DNA from: Lepidostoma basale
Taxonomy: Eukaryota > Arthropoda > Insecta > Trichoptera > Lepidostomatidae
DNA: 64,000 nt
Reading direction: 5' to 3'
NCBI GenBank assembly: GCA_022606425.2
Contig: JAHDVF020000438.1
Coordinates: forward strand, 51,001 to 115,000
A program made the translations under genes and the position numbers. Positions within the stretch are counted from its first letter, which is position 1, and every line of letters begins with the position of its first letter. The notes under the pieces were generated by a model. The model saw nothing but the letters and a program-made list of their open reading frames with translations, had not been told where the DNA came from and ran no database searches. Shown here one piece after another: positions 10,010-21,864 of the stretch.

Positions 10010-11125
10010 GAAAATAACAATTTAAACAGATTTAATTTCATATCTTCGAACAATTTTTTATTAAAACTCTAATAGATTTTATAAAATAATTTGAGCAAAA
10101 TTTTATGATGCCCTAGCAATATGAAATAAACCAACTGCAAAACCAAAAAGATTAAATAAATCTATAAATCCTATTTGGTTGAGTATTTTAATTCTTTGAT
10201 TAGGCAACAGTGAATACATGATTCTTAAACAAAGTGAAATAAAAAATTAATTACTGGTAAAATAAAAAATAAACGTGGTTACACTAACACCGATTTATAC
10301 ACTGGAAAAAAATTTATTGGGTCCGCTCAAGGGATCAATCGACAAAAAAACAGAATTTTAATTATTTGTGGTACTGGAACGATTCCAAACGCAAGAGCGT
10401 TATATGAGTAAATGCCGGCAGCCCTAAAATGGTCATTACAAGAGAAAAAAAGTTTGTAAAACGAAGAAAAAAATACAACAACCTAATTTTCAATGAATAC
10501 AATATTATTATACTTAGTGTATATTACTATAGAATTCCACAGTGTTAATGCCTTAGCGTTCAATATTATACAAAAAGTACAGTTTAATAAAATGAAGTAC
10601 GTATCTCGTATACAAGAAGATAGGTATAAACTTAATAATTTACCTCGTAAGACCACTTCTTTTGAACTTGTGTAACACAAATGAAAAATTCATGATAGAC
10701 AAGTATTCTTGGTATAAAGTTTTTGGTATATCCCACGCTTTCCAAAGTGAGTTGAAGATGTATGCTTTATATTAACGTTTTGTGAGTATTCCGGAACACA
10801 CGCAGGATACTTGTAATATAGAAATTTCAAAGCAGTAATAACAATTCTTGTATTATAATTATAAAATAATAGAGTTTGTGTACAATTAATTTACAATCAT
10901 GTAATAAAATAATAAAGATCCGCCTTACAGACAACAGCTCTTTAACCTTTCATTGCATGGTGTAACAAATTTGATAAAAAAACAAAATATCTACTAATAT
11001 TTGCAAAAGATTTTTATTTCATACATATTCGTGTTGTACGCTACACTCTACGTTCCTATCTACCTATTAAGCTACACAAACCATCACTAGTGGCGCTAAT
11101 TTATAAAAAATCTATTTTACTTTAA
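10010..11125. other. AT-rich non-coding sequence
   Basis: Apart from the dispersed repeat at 10515-10566, nothing was recognised. Confidence 0.4.
10515..10566. repeat. Dispersed repeat, partner of 3173-3222
   Basis: Contains GAATTCCACAGTGTTAATGC plus CTTAGCGTTCAATA, as in the first copy. The flanks differ. Confidence 0.6.
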
Positions 11126-11129
11126 CATT

Positions 11130-11425
11130 TGATTGGCCTTCCTATCCTTATCCACTCTCCCATCCTTTGTAAACATACTTCCTAAATAAACAAATTCATC
11201 CACTTTTTCCAGATTTTCACCGTTTACACTAATGTTGCAGTCTGTCATGTTTCCTTATTTTTCGAAAATCATTACCTTGGACTTATTCACATTCATCATC
11301 AAATCGTATCGCTTGCATACTTCATACATACTAGATACCAGGGTTTGTAGTTCATGTTCGTTGTCTGCAAGTAGCACAGCGTCGTCCGCATGCAACAAAT
11401 AGCTTACTGACACACCGTTCATTTT
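11130..11425 (-). pseudogene. Family A LINE, reverse transcriptase palm fragment
   Basis: The minus strand encodes SYLLHADDAVLLADNEHELQ, then YEVCKRYDLMMNVNKSKVMI, a stop, and NISVNGENLEKVDEFVYLGS. The ADD of HADD corresponds to the RT active site (usually YADD/FADD), and YLGS is the following conserved block. It is the only family A copy here that reaches the active site, and it lacks the 3' end, so it may be an internal fragment of a rearranged copy. Confidence 0.75.
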
Positions 11426-13940
11426 TAATTAACAAAATCTATTTTTAATTTATCATTTTTCCTATATTATATTTTGCAATAGATAGCAAAAAAAAAATTT
11501 TTTGTAAAATTAAAAAAAAATCTTGCAATAAAGGGTTAACTAAGAATTACATCTGTAGGTGCCTGATGAACTGTGATTCAGTGAAGTAAGGGAAAAGCAA
11601 GAACGGGTAAACATAGTAGTACTTGTGCAATTTAAATAAAGTGATGTACCGGTTCTTGCTAACGAGGACATGGAAACGAAGTTATCTAAGTATCGTCTCA
11701 GTGCAAGATTACTGCACTTGTTCGTAAATCTGAGCGAGTTCTTAGCATAGAAATGGGATAGTCGTTATACCAGACACTTTGCAACTCAGTAGCAGATCCA
11801 CGTTCAACCATCGTGTAAAAAGCGAAGAACCATCAAGGGTAATAATTATCTACAACGGTGTTACGATAGCGCATTATAACAAGGTGTCGAATTAACTATC
11901 CAAAAGGCACAGGATTACAAACGGAATTTAAAAATCAGACTAGAGCGTGCATCACGCAGCTGAGTTGATAAGCACCGAACCTAGCGTTCGGGATCGTCTT
12001 GTTATTGTGATTAAAAAGCGGGGTTTTGCTGTGTAATAGAAAAAGGACGAGGCAAGAGAGAAGGTAAATTACTTAGATTAACTGGTAAAACCGTACCCAC
12101 TTTGATCGCTGGGAATAAAATAATCCCGAGAACACGATAACCCGCGGGCCGGCCGCGATATTAATATTACCCCACAAGTTGTGCGTACTAACACAATGGC
12201 TATAAACATATCGGTCCAAAAAGCTAAGAAACAGTCCCTACCGAATTAGTGAAATTACTGCGGAAAGATTGGAACACCAGCCATTATTACACGCGGACCT
12301 CTGCGCCGTGGCACATTATAACTGGCTGATGATTTGCACGGAAATAAATCACGAAAGCTGATATGCACACTAATAAATAAATCAATGATTAACTATGTTT
12401 GAAGCAAAAATTTATAAAGAGAGGAAAAATTATATACGTAGATTGTTAATCGCATTTGCGTGTATTTTAGTAATAAAAACACACGAATCAGTATAAAAAA
12501 ATCTTGAAAATAATTTCACATATTTTTCCCAACTAACACTTTGAATTCTATACGTAGGAACTTACTTCGAATGATTGGTTTATGAATAGGTACGTGTACC
12601 TAATGTGCTGTAAATAATCGAAAATAAGTCGGTAAGCATCTACTCGTAAATTCATTATATTGGTAACAAATCTGCTAAGTCATATGAAAAACGATCAAAA
12701 GACGAAATCCGGTACATAATATCTTTTAAGCGTCTTCCGCGTTCTCTCATTATGTGCTTCTTTAACTTTTATGTGATCCAATACGGGCAATCATCTATTT
12801 ACCTCCGTATAAAGTGACATGTTTTGACGGAGTAATCTTATACCGGTTACATAATTAAGTACGTCGACTTTCATATTCGTGGTCCATTAGAGCGCCACCG
12901 TAGAGTAATTTTCTTATCTAGAGTCTGCGAAAAAAAAAAACGAAATACGGATAAAACACAATCGATAATGAGAACACGGGGAACGCTAATGGCGTAATAC
13001 TTATTCAGAAGCGCTGTTGAAAGATCATTGAATTATTTAATACAGTAATATTCCCTTTGCGTACCAGGAAATAATGTAAACTCTCGTTTTATATACATTT
13101 AAATTGAAAATATTAACAAAATTTTCAATTCTAAATTCTAATCACAGTGGCTTAAAATAGTTATACGCTTGTTGTTACATTGAATTTAACGCCATTAAGT
13201 TTAACATCGACCAATAAAATTACCATATTTTGAACCTTTTTTACGTAGCCTGACAAATAAAAATAAAACTCTATAATGTGCTGCATCGAGCCGGGGAGGC
13301 GATGGAAGGGCGTAGGGCGTAGGGCCGTCCTGTTGGAACTCCAAATAAAGTGATGCCTGATCATTTATATGTAGATATAACAAACAAAAAATGTTAACGC
13401 GATTCGGTTCGCCCACGCACCAGTACTACGGCATCTGAAGAAACACGTTCTCGTCTTGGGGGTGAGGTAAAGGCATGATGTACAATGATAATAGTTAGAT
13501 AACAAACAAAGAATTATAAATTATGTACAAATATCCTCCTGAAGAAGTACCCCCTTTTCTTTGTAAGTTACAGTCGCAGTGAGTAACAGTATAAATCATA
13601 GGTTTCCAAACATTTTCAGGCTACCGCCCACTTTGCAAAACATACATGTAATGTATTATGTAACATGTAATGTATTAATTTATATATATTTTTGGGCTAA
13701 GTTATACAATTATATAAATAATATTTCAACTCATGGAGCAAACACTTTGTGGTTAGAAAGTTATAAAACACACAATATTTAACCACGGTATGGATTCATA
13801 CCGTGCTAAAATACAAAGTGTTATACTATTTTATATATACGAGTATAAGTTATAAATAATATATTTTCTATTGTAAACAAACTCCACGCATAAACATACA
13901 TGCGCTATTTTCTAGTAGATATAGAAAATCGATATATTTC
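11426..13940. other. Non-coding sequence, no feature recognised
   Basis: About 2.5 kb of AT-rich sequence. No repeat family, RNA or coding region could be identified; open frames at 13161-13782 lack motifs. A short direct repeat (ACATGTAATGTATTA twice) is at about 13642-13678. Confidence 0.4.
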
Positions 13941-13946
13941 TTTATT

Positions 13947-14496
13947 AGAACGAAACAATTTCGAGAAAGAAACCGACCGAAGAATTCAGTTGGGTTGGGC
14001 GGCCTTTGGAAAATTACGTCATGTTCTCACTTCCAAAATACCACAATGCCTCAAGACTAAAGTCTTCAACCAGTGCGTCTTGCCAGTCATGACATACGGA
14101 GCCGAGACGTGGACACTGACAAAAGGTCTAGTCTACAGATTCAAGGTTGGCCAGCGCCATGGAAAGAGCCATGCTTGGAATAACCTTAAGAGACAGATTT
14201 AGAAACGAATTTATTCGACAACAAACCAAGGTGACTGAGGTGGCTCTCCGGATAGGCGAGCTGAAGTGGCGGTGGGCTGGCCATATCTATCGGAGAACTG
14301 ACAGCCGATAGGGAAGACGAGTTCTGGAGTGAAGACCGCGTATAGGATTCCGTAGAGTTGGACGTCCCCCTGTCCGCTGGACAGACGATCTGAAGAGGAT
14401 TGCTGGACGTGGATCGATGGGAGCGGCAATGGATAGGGGGCGGTGGCGTGCTTTGGGAAAGACCTACATTCAGCAGCGGATGACAGACGGCTGATG
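13947..14496 (+). pseudogene. Family C LINE, ORF2 C-terminal region
   Basis: A readable track runs through two frames: RRIQLGWAAFGKLRHVLTSK, VFNQCVLPVMTYGAETWTLT, a frameshift near 14145, AMERAMLGITLRDRFRNEFI, LKWRWAGHIYRRTDSR, two stops (about 14309 and 14330), GRPPVRWTDDLKRIAG and RGRWRALGKTYIQQ. This is the thumb and C-terminal domain of a non-LTR retrotransposon ORF2 common in insects. It ends in a TGATGATGA tail, typical of RTE-like elements with microsatellite 3' ends. 61165-61590 is a relative. Confidence 0.8.
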
Positions 14497-14499
14497 ATG

Positions 14500-15215
14500 A
14501 GCATATTTATTCTAAAGGGAGTTTCTGTGCGTACTATCGCCCCCTAGAAGGCTTCAGCACTGGGGGGCGGTACCGCCCACATTGGGAACCTGTGGTATGA
14601 ATACTTCACATACTTTATACTGGTCTGTACCGAGCCGGAAGGGTCGTGCGGGTCAATTATGTGTTATCTCGACGGCCATTCCCGAATCAACTCGCTGTGA
14701 GCGAGATGGACGCACGTAACAAATACTTATGTTCTTTCAGTACAATTATTTATGTGTCGTGTTAACATAACTTTTCTTTCGTTTATAACGTCGGACCCAC
14801 GAAAACAAATATTTATCAGATCTGAGGCAGATAGCCCACGCGAATCAGAACGGCTTCGAATAGTTCGATGATGTTATCTGGACAACATTTCAAATAAATC
14901 GGTGTTTAAATAAATGCTTTTTTTTTAATTCTGTGATATCAATCGACCTACACGATAAAGTTCACGGAGGCGTTGACCCAATTTTTTACTACTATTTCAA
15001 ACACGATATATTTCTTGCGAATGGAATAATTTACACATTCAAACAACTCAATAATAAATTCACGTGAGTATTTTTAGCTCCTTCAGATTGAATTAGTGTT
15101 AATGGTCTATTCCCAACCTTAACAACTGTCACTAGAAAACTGATAAAAATTCGGTTGGTTATAATAAAAAAACGATTGTTTATCGAAGGGCAATGAAAAA
15201 AAAGGGCAAATTATT
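14500..15215. other. Non-coding sequence
   Basis: No feature recognised. GGGCGGTACCGCCC at about 14565 is a perfect 14-bp palindrome. Confidence 0.35.
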
Positions 15216-15217
15216 TC

Positions 15218-15660
15218 ATAATTAATACGAATGAAAACATCTGTTTTCTAAAAAAAAGTTATTATATTTAATGTGAATGACATGTTTCGCCTGTCAAGTC
15301 ATTATCAAATGTAATCATTTACTAATAAATATAAATGAAAACGGCTGTCTTCTATGAGTTTTATTAGATTTCATATGGAACGACATGTATCGACCCTCTA
15401 AGGCATTATTAAATTTATTATCATTTGATAATGCCTTTGAAGTGCGAAACATGTCATTCCAAATAAAATTTAATAAAACTCCTAACAGACAGACGTGTTC
15501 ATTTATATTAATTATTTAATATGGAGTTTTACATCATCGTTCAAGAAACAATAAATAGATATCATTTACCTTAGACAGGCGGAACATGTCATTCCCATAT
15601 TTTTTTATTTTTTTTTTGAAAGCAGACGTTTTCATTCGTATTAATTATTGAATATAGAGG
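15218..15660. repeat. Cluster of AAAACGTCTG hairpin repeats
   Basis: At least four partial units alternate in orientation at 15218, 15333, 15400-15500 and 15560-15650. They are marked by AATGAAAACATCTG starts, CATTATCAAATG words and GAAACATGTCATTCC ends. The central unit at 15330-15500 is a near-complete hairpin with both arms. Confidence 0.65.
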
Positions 15661-16117
15661 TTATCATCATTGTTTAAAAAACAATAAAGAAATTATTTCA
15701 AATAACAATTTTAAAAGGTTTCAAATGTTATGTGCATAATTATGCACAAGGGGGTCAGAAGGAGTTAAGAGCACGTGACATTCGTATTCAAAGCACCTGT
15801 TAGCTATCGTATTAATCGCATATTAATGGGGTATCTCTAAAATCTGGCGGCGGATATTGCTCAAGCTTTATGTCACTTCAGAGACATAACATCATACAAA
15901 TGCAGGGCGCTGATTTCGATCGTGACAAGTCGTCCAGAAACTATTTTCAAGGTCGAAAATGTAAATTAGTAATGCAGCACTTGTGTTTTAATTGTCACAG
16001 CGATACCAAATACAATTTCATTACTTCTATTTTTGTTAATTTTATTTGCATCACTTTGTGATCACGCTATATACGAGTATGTATAAGTACACTTTGTTTA
16101 ATAGTTCACTGATCACT

Positions 16118-16162
16118 TTTACTGCTGACCGGTTTCGATACCATCCGTAATTTCGTCAAAAG
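16118..16162 (-). ncRNA. Hammerhead-like motif (ACCGGT stem III)
   Basis: On the minus strand: UUGACGA, a short stem UAC/GUA, GAAAC, CGGUC. The core fits CUGANGA with C3 changed to U. Stem II is weak at 3 bp and stem I is not evident, so this is probably a decayed copy of yet another family. Confidence 0.35.
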
Positions 16163-16427
16163 TTTTAATTACGCGACATGAAACCCTCACTATTTTGTAT
16201 AAAAGCACAAATCATCTATTAAAATAGATAAAAAAATATTTTAAAAAATTAAATGCGGAAAAGATTACTTGTTCCTCCACAAAGTTTTACAATATAATGT
16301 TTCATTAAAAAAATAATAGTTTATATGTTACTTGTTTCTGGAGTTATTTCATGTTTGACGACGCTTTTTTTTTCAAAAACAAATATTATTTGTTAATCGT
16401 TAAAAATTGGTTCTAAGTACTATTAAT

Positions 16428-16592
16428 AATGAAACTAGAAATAGAGGAAGACCGAGGTAAAACGTGGCACGATCAATTAAATCAATTTGTATGAATGTTG
16501 AGGAAGCGAGAGAAATATGTCAGGAAAGAAGTGTGTCAGTTTAATATTTCTGCCTACCCCTTCGAAAGACGGCGCGATGGTTAGTTAGTTAA
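16428..16592 (+). pseudogene. Family A LINE, 3' fragment
   Basis: Starts at a decayed NGTRNRGRPR-KTWHDQ coding segment, contains MNVEEAREICQE, and ends with the terminal block and GGTTAGTTAGTTA tail. A deletion joins the INQ segment directly to the MNVEE segment. Confidence 0.7.
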
Positions 16593-17029
16593 GTACAAGT
16601 TTTATTTTTATTTTATCGAAGCAAAATTGATAATTGTGGTTCAATGAATTATAAAATATATTTAATATTTCTAACAATTGAACACATAACACAGAAGTGA
16701 AAATGTCTAAAGATAACATGTCTTGGTGAGAAAGCGGAAAGCAAAATTAATTAATCACAAAAATTCTTTGTAATAATAACCTTGGAATAACAACGCTATT
16801 TACATTCCACTTCAATAAAGTGAAAAATTCTTTGAATTCAGTAATGTCTGAAAAGGATTTTAATTGTTTAAACGAAATGAAATGACACGAGAAGGGATCG
16901 ATAATGGTGATCGTGTAAATAAATAAGTAGAAATTTTTAATTCTAAGAATTGTTTTTAATTTTTTTGCGTTTTGAACGATATTCGTTATTTATACTATGT
17001 ATAATTGTTCTCTCTAATTAGTTTTTTCC
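16593..17029. other. AT-rich spacer
   Basis: No feature recognised. Confidence 0.4.
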
Positions 17030-17373
17030 CAAAGATTTGCTCCTCCTGTGGGGTAGATTCCCAGCTGTCCATCCATCTTTTAGGTGGTCTTCCACGAGGA
17101 CGAGTTCCATGAGGCTGATTATGCAATGCAATATAGGGGAGTCTGGTGGTGTCCATTATTTAAACATGACCGTACCAGTCATTTTTTCGCTATCTGCTCT
17201 ATCTTATAATATCCTCAACCTCACATATCTCTCTTATTGTTACTCACGGGATCTCTTAGTGTCTTGCCTGCTATCGTCCTCAGTGTCTTCATTTCGGAAG
17301 TCCTCAAAACTTGTTTGGTCCTTACTGTGTCTGCCTTTGCTTCGACGCCATATGTTATTATGTTGGCGATAGA
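17030..17373 (-). pseudogene. Family D LINE, ORF2 C-terminal fragment
   Basis: On the minus strand, NIITYGVEAKADTVRTKQVL, RTSEMKTLRTIAGKTLRD and, after a frameshift, the DWYGHV..MDTTRLPYIALHN and GTRPRGRPPKRWM region are readable. It is interrupted at about 17373 by the SINE-like 3' end on the opposite strand. Confidence 0.75.
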
Positions 17374-17524
17374 CGAGATGTCTATTGGTGGCGATGAGGA
17401 TCGCAACCCATCACACCGCGTCTCCCGCGGGGGCGAAAAGAGAAGAATGGAATGCCGCATCGGTTAAAGTGTGGCAGTCCATTATTTGTGCCTACCCCTT
17501 CGGAAGACGGCGTGTTAGTTAGTT
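17374..17524 (+). mobile_element. SINE-like element, 5'-truncated copy
   Basis: Begins within GAGATGTCTATTGGTGGCGA and follows the SINE-like sequence through CATCACACCGCGTCTCCCGC to GACGGCGTG and TTAGTTAGTT. It lies inside or against a family D copy, so it inserted later. Confidence 0.75.
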
Positions 17525-18170
17525 CGTAAGTTATAATAATACCCATCACTACTGGCTCAAGTGAATCGGTATAATTATAAAAGTATACATACAATAAATT
17601 AATTTTAACATTTAAATTTAGTCTATTGTAACAACTAGTGTGCACAAAGATAATGTAATATTCTCAAAGCAATATAATTTAATTCGTACCAAAGCAACGA
17701 TGCTTGAGATTAGAGAAATATTATTGTTTGGAGAACATGAGAATTATATTATTATATGCTTAAGTTGACTGATAGAATTGGGTTTGCTGATTTATCGTTT
17801 CTATACAAAATCATAAATTCGAAAATCTAAAGCCCTGATATATTATATAAGACTTGCTCTAGTGTGGTATTCAATTGTGACAATAAGGTGATCACCAACT
17901 GTTTTAATTTTGGATGACGAGAAATTTTATTAAAAAAAACATGTTTTTCCCATAAAAAATAATAAGGCTACAAGAAAACGGGTGATTTCATCAATACAAA
18001 ATATTTAATATGGAATTACATAATCGTTTTAACCAAATATTTTCATTACTCATCCACTCTAAAACTCTTCAGTTTAGGGAACAGAAATGATTAAATCTTG
18101 AACATTTTTTAAACGAGCACTTTGACATTTTTAGAGCACGCAATACGCAAACCTTACAAATACGCTCATA
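17525..18170. other. AT-rich spacer
   Basis: No feature recognised, other than the start of an AAAACGTCTG repeat at 18170-18215. Confidence 0.4.
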
Positions 18171-18261
18171 ATTAATACGAATGAAAACGTCTGTTTTCTA
18201 GAAGTTTTATCGTATTTCTTCTAGTGTATATTCGTCATCACTATGTGTTGTGATTCACTGT

Positions 18262-18560
18262 ATTTTCAGCGCCATCTATTAAGATAATTTGTAAGCATTA
18301 AGCAGAAAATCTTTATTAATGCAATGTGAAAGGCTAGTGTAGATGGACCTACCAACAGTGAAGTTATTAAAAAAATATGAACATATATACAAGTTCCAAA
18401 AATTTAACGTGGTGTCGTAAGAAGGGCGGAAGGGTGAATGTTGTTAAACATTAAGTGATCGCTTAACCCAACCAATGACAGGTAATAAGTACTGTAAACG
18501 CCTCCACTACATATTATGTTTACAAATAATTTACATATTCGTCTCTATTGATATACAATT
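18262..18560 (-). repeat. Family F repeat (copy 1)
   Basis: In reverse complement it contains CAATAGAGACGAATATGTAA, GACCTG-like ACCTGTCATTGGTTGGGTTA, AGCGATCAC and CTACACTAG, matching 36235-36545 and 63600-63958. A 75-bp terminal module is inverted relative to the copy at 63600. Non-coding; class unknown. Confidence 0.7.
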
Positions 18561-19009
18561 AATCCTTAAAACATTATTTAATTATTTAATATGGACATCA
18601 TTGTTCGAGAAACAATAAATATGAAAAACATTGTGCTTCCATCCTTATTTCACATAATCTTGATCTGTAGGCGTACATGAGCACCGTTATGTGAACAAGA
18701 TCGTGAAACGATTTCAAGAGCGGGGACACGAAATCTTTTCACTCGGAAGGAGATTGACAGGCGATAGAGTAGAGCCCTTTAGATCTCAAAAGATTAAAAA
18801 TATGAAATTTCGTGAGGGCATACCAAGCGTATGTGCGTAGATTTCATAATCATATTTTGGTTTAAGAGAAGACATATATGTGTTTAATCCATCTCTGTAG
18901 ATTAATTTCAATAGACATCGTGAACATTTTCTTCATTTATTGAAATCTTATGAATCAAAACGCTGTTGTTCAGCACAGGAAAATGTGAAAAATATTCAAT
19001 TCGAATAAT
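18561..19009. other. AT-rich spacer
   Basis: No feature recognised. Confidence 0.35.
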
Positions 19010-19505
19010 ATATATTTTTTTTACATACTACACTTTGTATACAACACTCACTTTTTAAACAAATTAAAATTAAATATCAAACATGTTTCAGTAACCAAGC
19101 CCTTTCTCAGTGATGTTATATAGATATTTAAAATATTATAAAATATCTTCTATATACGCCATACATACTTTGTGTTGTTATGATGCTTTATTTCTCTTTT
19201 TATTTTTTATATACTTTGTATATACAACAATTATATATTTATATTATAAATGTTGTATATACAAAGTATATAAAAAAGAAAAAGAGAAATATTTTAAAAT
19301 TGTTTACAAATATGGTCAGTTTTTTTGTGAAAAAAGTGTTGTGAACATACAATTTTTTTTTAAAGTTACTATTATAATATCACTTTGGAAGGGCTGGGTA
19401 GTCCAAAACATGTTTGATATATAATTTTAATTTGTTTAAAAAGTTAGTGTTGTACACAAAGTATATAAAAAAAGGAAAATATTAAACATCTACAACACAA
19501 ATTAT
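19010..19505. repeat. ACATGT-type ribozyme foldback repeat (copy 1, decayed)
   Basis: The left part contains TTTGTATACAACACTCACTT, ATATCAAACATGTTTCAGTA and CTTTCTCAGTGATG; the right part has the reverse complement (GGCTGGGTAGTCCAAAACAT, GTGTTGTACACAAAGTATAT). Ribozyme boxes in both arms are mutated: CTGAGAA on the left, and CTTTGGA with CAAAA on the right. A second, nearly perfect hairpin lies between them at 19190-19290. Confidence 0.7.
19190..19290. repeat. Near-perfect ~39-bp-arm palindrome
   Basis: Arms at 19190-19228 (starting ATTTCTCTTTTTATTTTTTA) and 19251-19290 are reverse complements with one mismatch, around a 22-base AT loop. It matches the outer end of the foldback family, suggesting two element ends joined head-to-head. 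Confidence 0.75.
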
Positions 19506-19514
19506 GGCGAACAC

Positions 19515-20085
19515 AGAAGAGATAGATTAATTTTTTTTTTAATTAAATAGATTTATTGTTTGTTGAACAATGATTTTTTTATAAATAAGCACTGTTCTTT
19601 CCACCTTTGAAAATGGGAAAAAAGTGTTTTAATTCATGAAATTCCAGTGTTACCGCCATAGATTTTTGAAAAATTAATGAAAACGTCCACTTTCAAGAAG
19701 TTTTATTATATTTTATCGGAATGATGGCATTATCAAATTAAGGCGAGACATGCCTTTTATTTATTCTTCTTTTTTGTGTATCCGAGAATCTGTTTACTGC
19801 ACAGAGGTCTCCTGGGATACCGAATTCTAATAATTTCGCCATTTCTTGGATGATCTTCCGGGTTGGCGGCTACCCGTTGGCATGTTATTTGCTACGACAC
19901 GTGGAAGTCTATTGGTGTTTGTTATTTCCACGTTGTCGGGGCTTAATTGTATCCTTTTCCCCTTCCTTTCATTCTTCATATAAGAATATAAAATAATAAA
20001 ATTCTACAAAACAGATGTTTTGAATAATATTTCAATTAATAATAATAAGAGAGATGATTAATGTTTTATTACTTATGACATTTCG
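19515..20085. other. Non-coding sequence with a repeat fragment
   Basis: 19670-19760 is a decayed AAAACGTC hairpin repeat; the rest is unassigned. Confidence 0.4.
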
Positions 20086-20089
20086 AAAA

Positions 20090-20680
20090 AGTCTGCAACA
20101 TTAGCGTGAACAGTGAATTCTGGAACAAGTATTATATATGAACTTGTTTATTTAGGAAGTATGTTTACAAAGGATGAGAGAATGGAGAAGGACATTGAAA
20201 GAAGGGTTGGGGCAGGTACATAGTAAATGGCGCACTTATGCGCCTGTCATCGCAAACAAGAGCCTATCCAAAAAAGCTAATATTAAAGTGCACAATGTTG
20301 TTCTTGTTCCGACCCTAATGTATGGAAATGAAGGATAGAAATGGCAAAAGAAGGATGAAAGTAAAATTAATGCAGTAGAAATGAAATCTCTAAGACGAAT
20401 GTGCGGAAAATCTGTAAATGATAAAGTGTCAAATGCAAATAAATGTAAGAGGTGAATGCGGTGCGAATGAAAGTGGTATGAACAAAATAGTAAACATGTG
20501 GCACGATCAAGTCAGTCTAATATTAAATGTCAGTCAAGTGAGTAGTTGGAGAAATCGATGTGCGTGCATGACACGATGTATGAATATAGAGGAATCGAGA
20601 AGTATGTCAGGACAGAACAATGTGGCGGTCCATTCTTTCTGCCTATCCCTTCGTGGAGACGGCATGATTGTAGTTGCAGT
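20090..20680 (+). pseudogene. Family A LINE, longer 3' copy (part of a duplicated segment)
   Basis: In broken frames it reads NISVN, LFI.GSMFTKDERMEKDIERRV, KLIAVHNVVLVPTLMYGN, MKSLRRMCGKSV, SGMNKIV, WHDQVSLILNVSQVSS and ARMTRCMNIEES, then the terminal block ending GGCATGATTG. Homology to 26390-27120 continues 90 bases beyond the LINE end (to about 20770), so the pair descends from one duplicated insertion. Confidence 0.75.
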
Positions 20681-20775
20681 TGTTTAAAATATTTTTCATA
20701 AAATTAACGACGTAAAACAAAAGCAAATAATCTTCATAAATAAACAACTAGGGTTAAGCATCAATTATATATATT

Positions 20776-21190
20776 TTTAAATTCTATAGCTTGTGGTCAA
20801 TTGTTAAGGGACTTTGACCCTTATCTTGGTGATCGTGGTTTGACCCTGGAGACGAGTTTTATCCTACTTCATGACAATGGATTTATCAACTTGAGACAAG
20901 ATTAACCATTATTTATGCTATTAATTCGAAAGCGCATTAAATTCTTAATACCATCAAATTTTAATTAAAACAAAATCCGAGCTCTAAAATAAGTATATTG
21001 TGGTGGCTTACTTATGCCTTAAATTCGTATGTTCTTAAAGAACTTGTAATATTGTAAAAACTTTATTTAACAGCTAATTCTTATTTTAAATACAATTAAA
21101 TACAGATGATGGGCAACAGAAAAAAAACCCAGAAGATTTAAGTATTATTTGTCAATAATTAATTTTCGTAACGATGCTTACGAAGTCAAA
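20776..21190. other. AT-rich spacer
   Basis: No feature recognised. Confidence 0.35.
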
Positions 21191-21224
21191 TAAGTTATTA
21201 ATACGAATGAAAACGTTTTTTTTA

Positions 21225-21330
21225 TTATATTTTATATATACTTATGTTATACACCACTCACAATAAATAAAAATTAAATACCAAACACGTTTCGGACTAA
21301 CAAGCCCTTCATCAGTGATGTGGTCAGTTT
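21225..21330 (-). repeat. ACATGT-type ribozyme repeat (single arm)
   Basis: One arm only of the foldback family: CAATAAATAAAAATTAAATA, CCAAACACGTTTCGGACTAA and CAAGCCCTTCATCAGTGATG on the plus strand. Fused to the start of an AAAACG repeat at 21195. Confidence 0.65.
21279..21321 (-). ncRNA. Predicted hammerhead ribozyme with full CUGAUGA box
   Basis: Read on the minus strand: CUGAUGA (21315-21309), unpaired A, stem II GGGCU/AGUCC with loop UGUU (5 bp, one G-U), GAAA, then ACGUGU and U at the cleavage position. Stem I forms about 4 bp between AUCA and UGGU. All core bases are intact. Stem III needs a second copy to pair (ACGUGU self-pairs with a G-U). Activity is untested. Confidence 0.6.
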
Positions 21331-21797
21331 TTACAGATGCGAAAATGGTTTATTTTGGAACGTTTATGCTTTTATAATAACAAATATTATGAATAAATTA
21401 AAATTTTAAAATAATAATTTAAAGTTATTTTTGGGATTCAGGTATTAACTTACAACAAAGGAAATAAATCAAAGATTGGACTTGACGTTAAATTTATTTG
21501 AATATTTATAATATTTTCTTTATTTTTAATTGCTTTTTTAATTTCTAAAATTTCGAGATTGTTCAAAGTTATATTTCTACTAGCTGACCCGACGAACTTC
21601 GTACCGCCTCAGAATCAATAAATGTTGTGTTAACTTATTAGCTAAATTTAATTCACCTTTTTATTGAATTACAATTAATACTTAAAATGAATGTGCAAAT
21701 GTTCATGAAATGTGCAAATGTCAAAATTAAAAATATTAATTACAATGGAATATAATTCACGTGGAAGCCTGCATTAATACTTAAAATGAATTATAAA
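21331..21797. other. AT-rich spacer
   Basis: No feature recognised. A 40-bp stretch around 21680-21720 repeats ATGTGCAAATGT twice. Confidence 0.35.
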
Positions 21798-21856
21798 TTG
21801 TTAATTAAAAACTTTGTTTTATGTATCACAATTGTGTTTTTTATTTTTTCGCGACA
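21798..21856 (+). repeat. Penelope-type terminal repeat fragment
   Basis: TTTGTTTTATGTATCACAATTG followed by a T-rich run and CGCGACA matches 43918-43977, where it continues directly into a hammerhead motif on the minus strand. Here the match stops at CGCGACA and the endonuclease relic begins within 15 bases. Confidence 0.65.
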
Positions 21857-21864
21857 ATATATTC

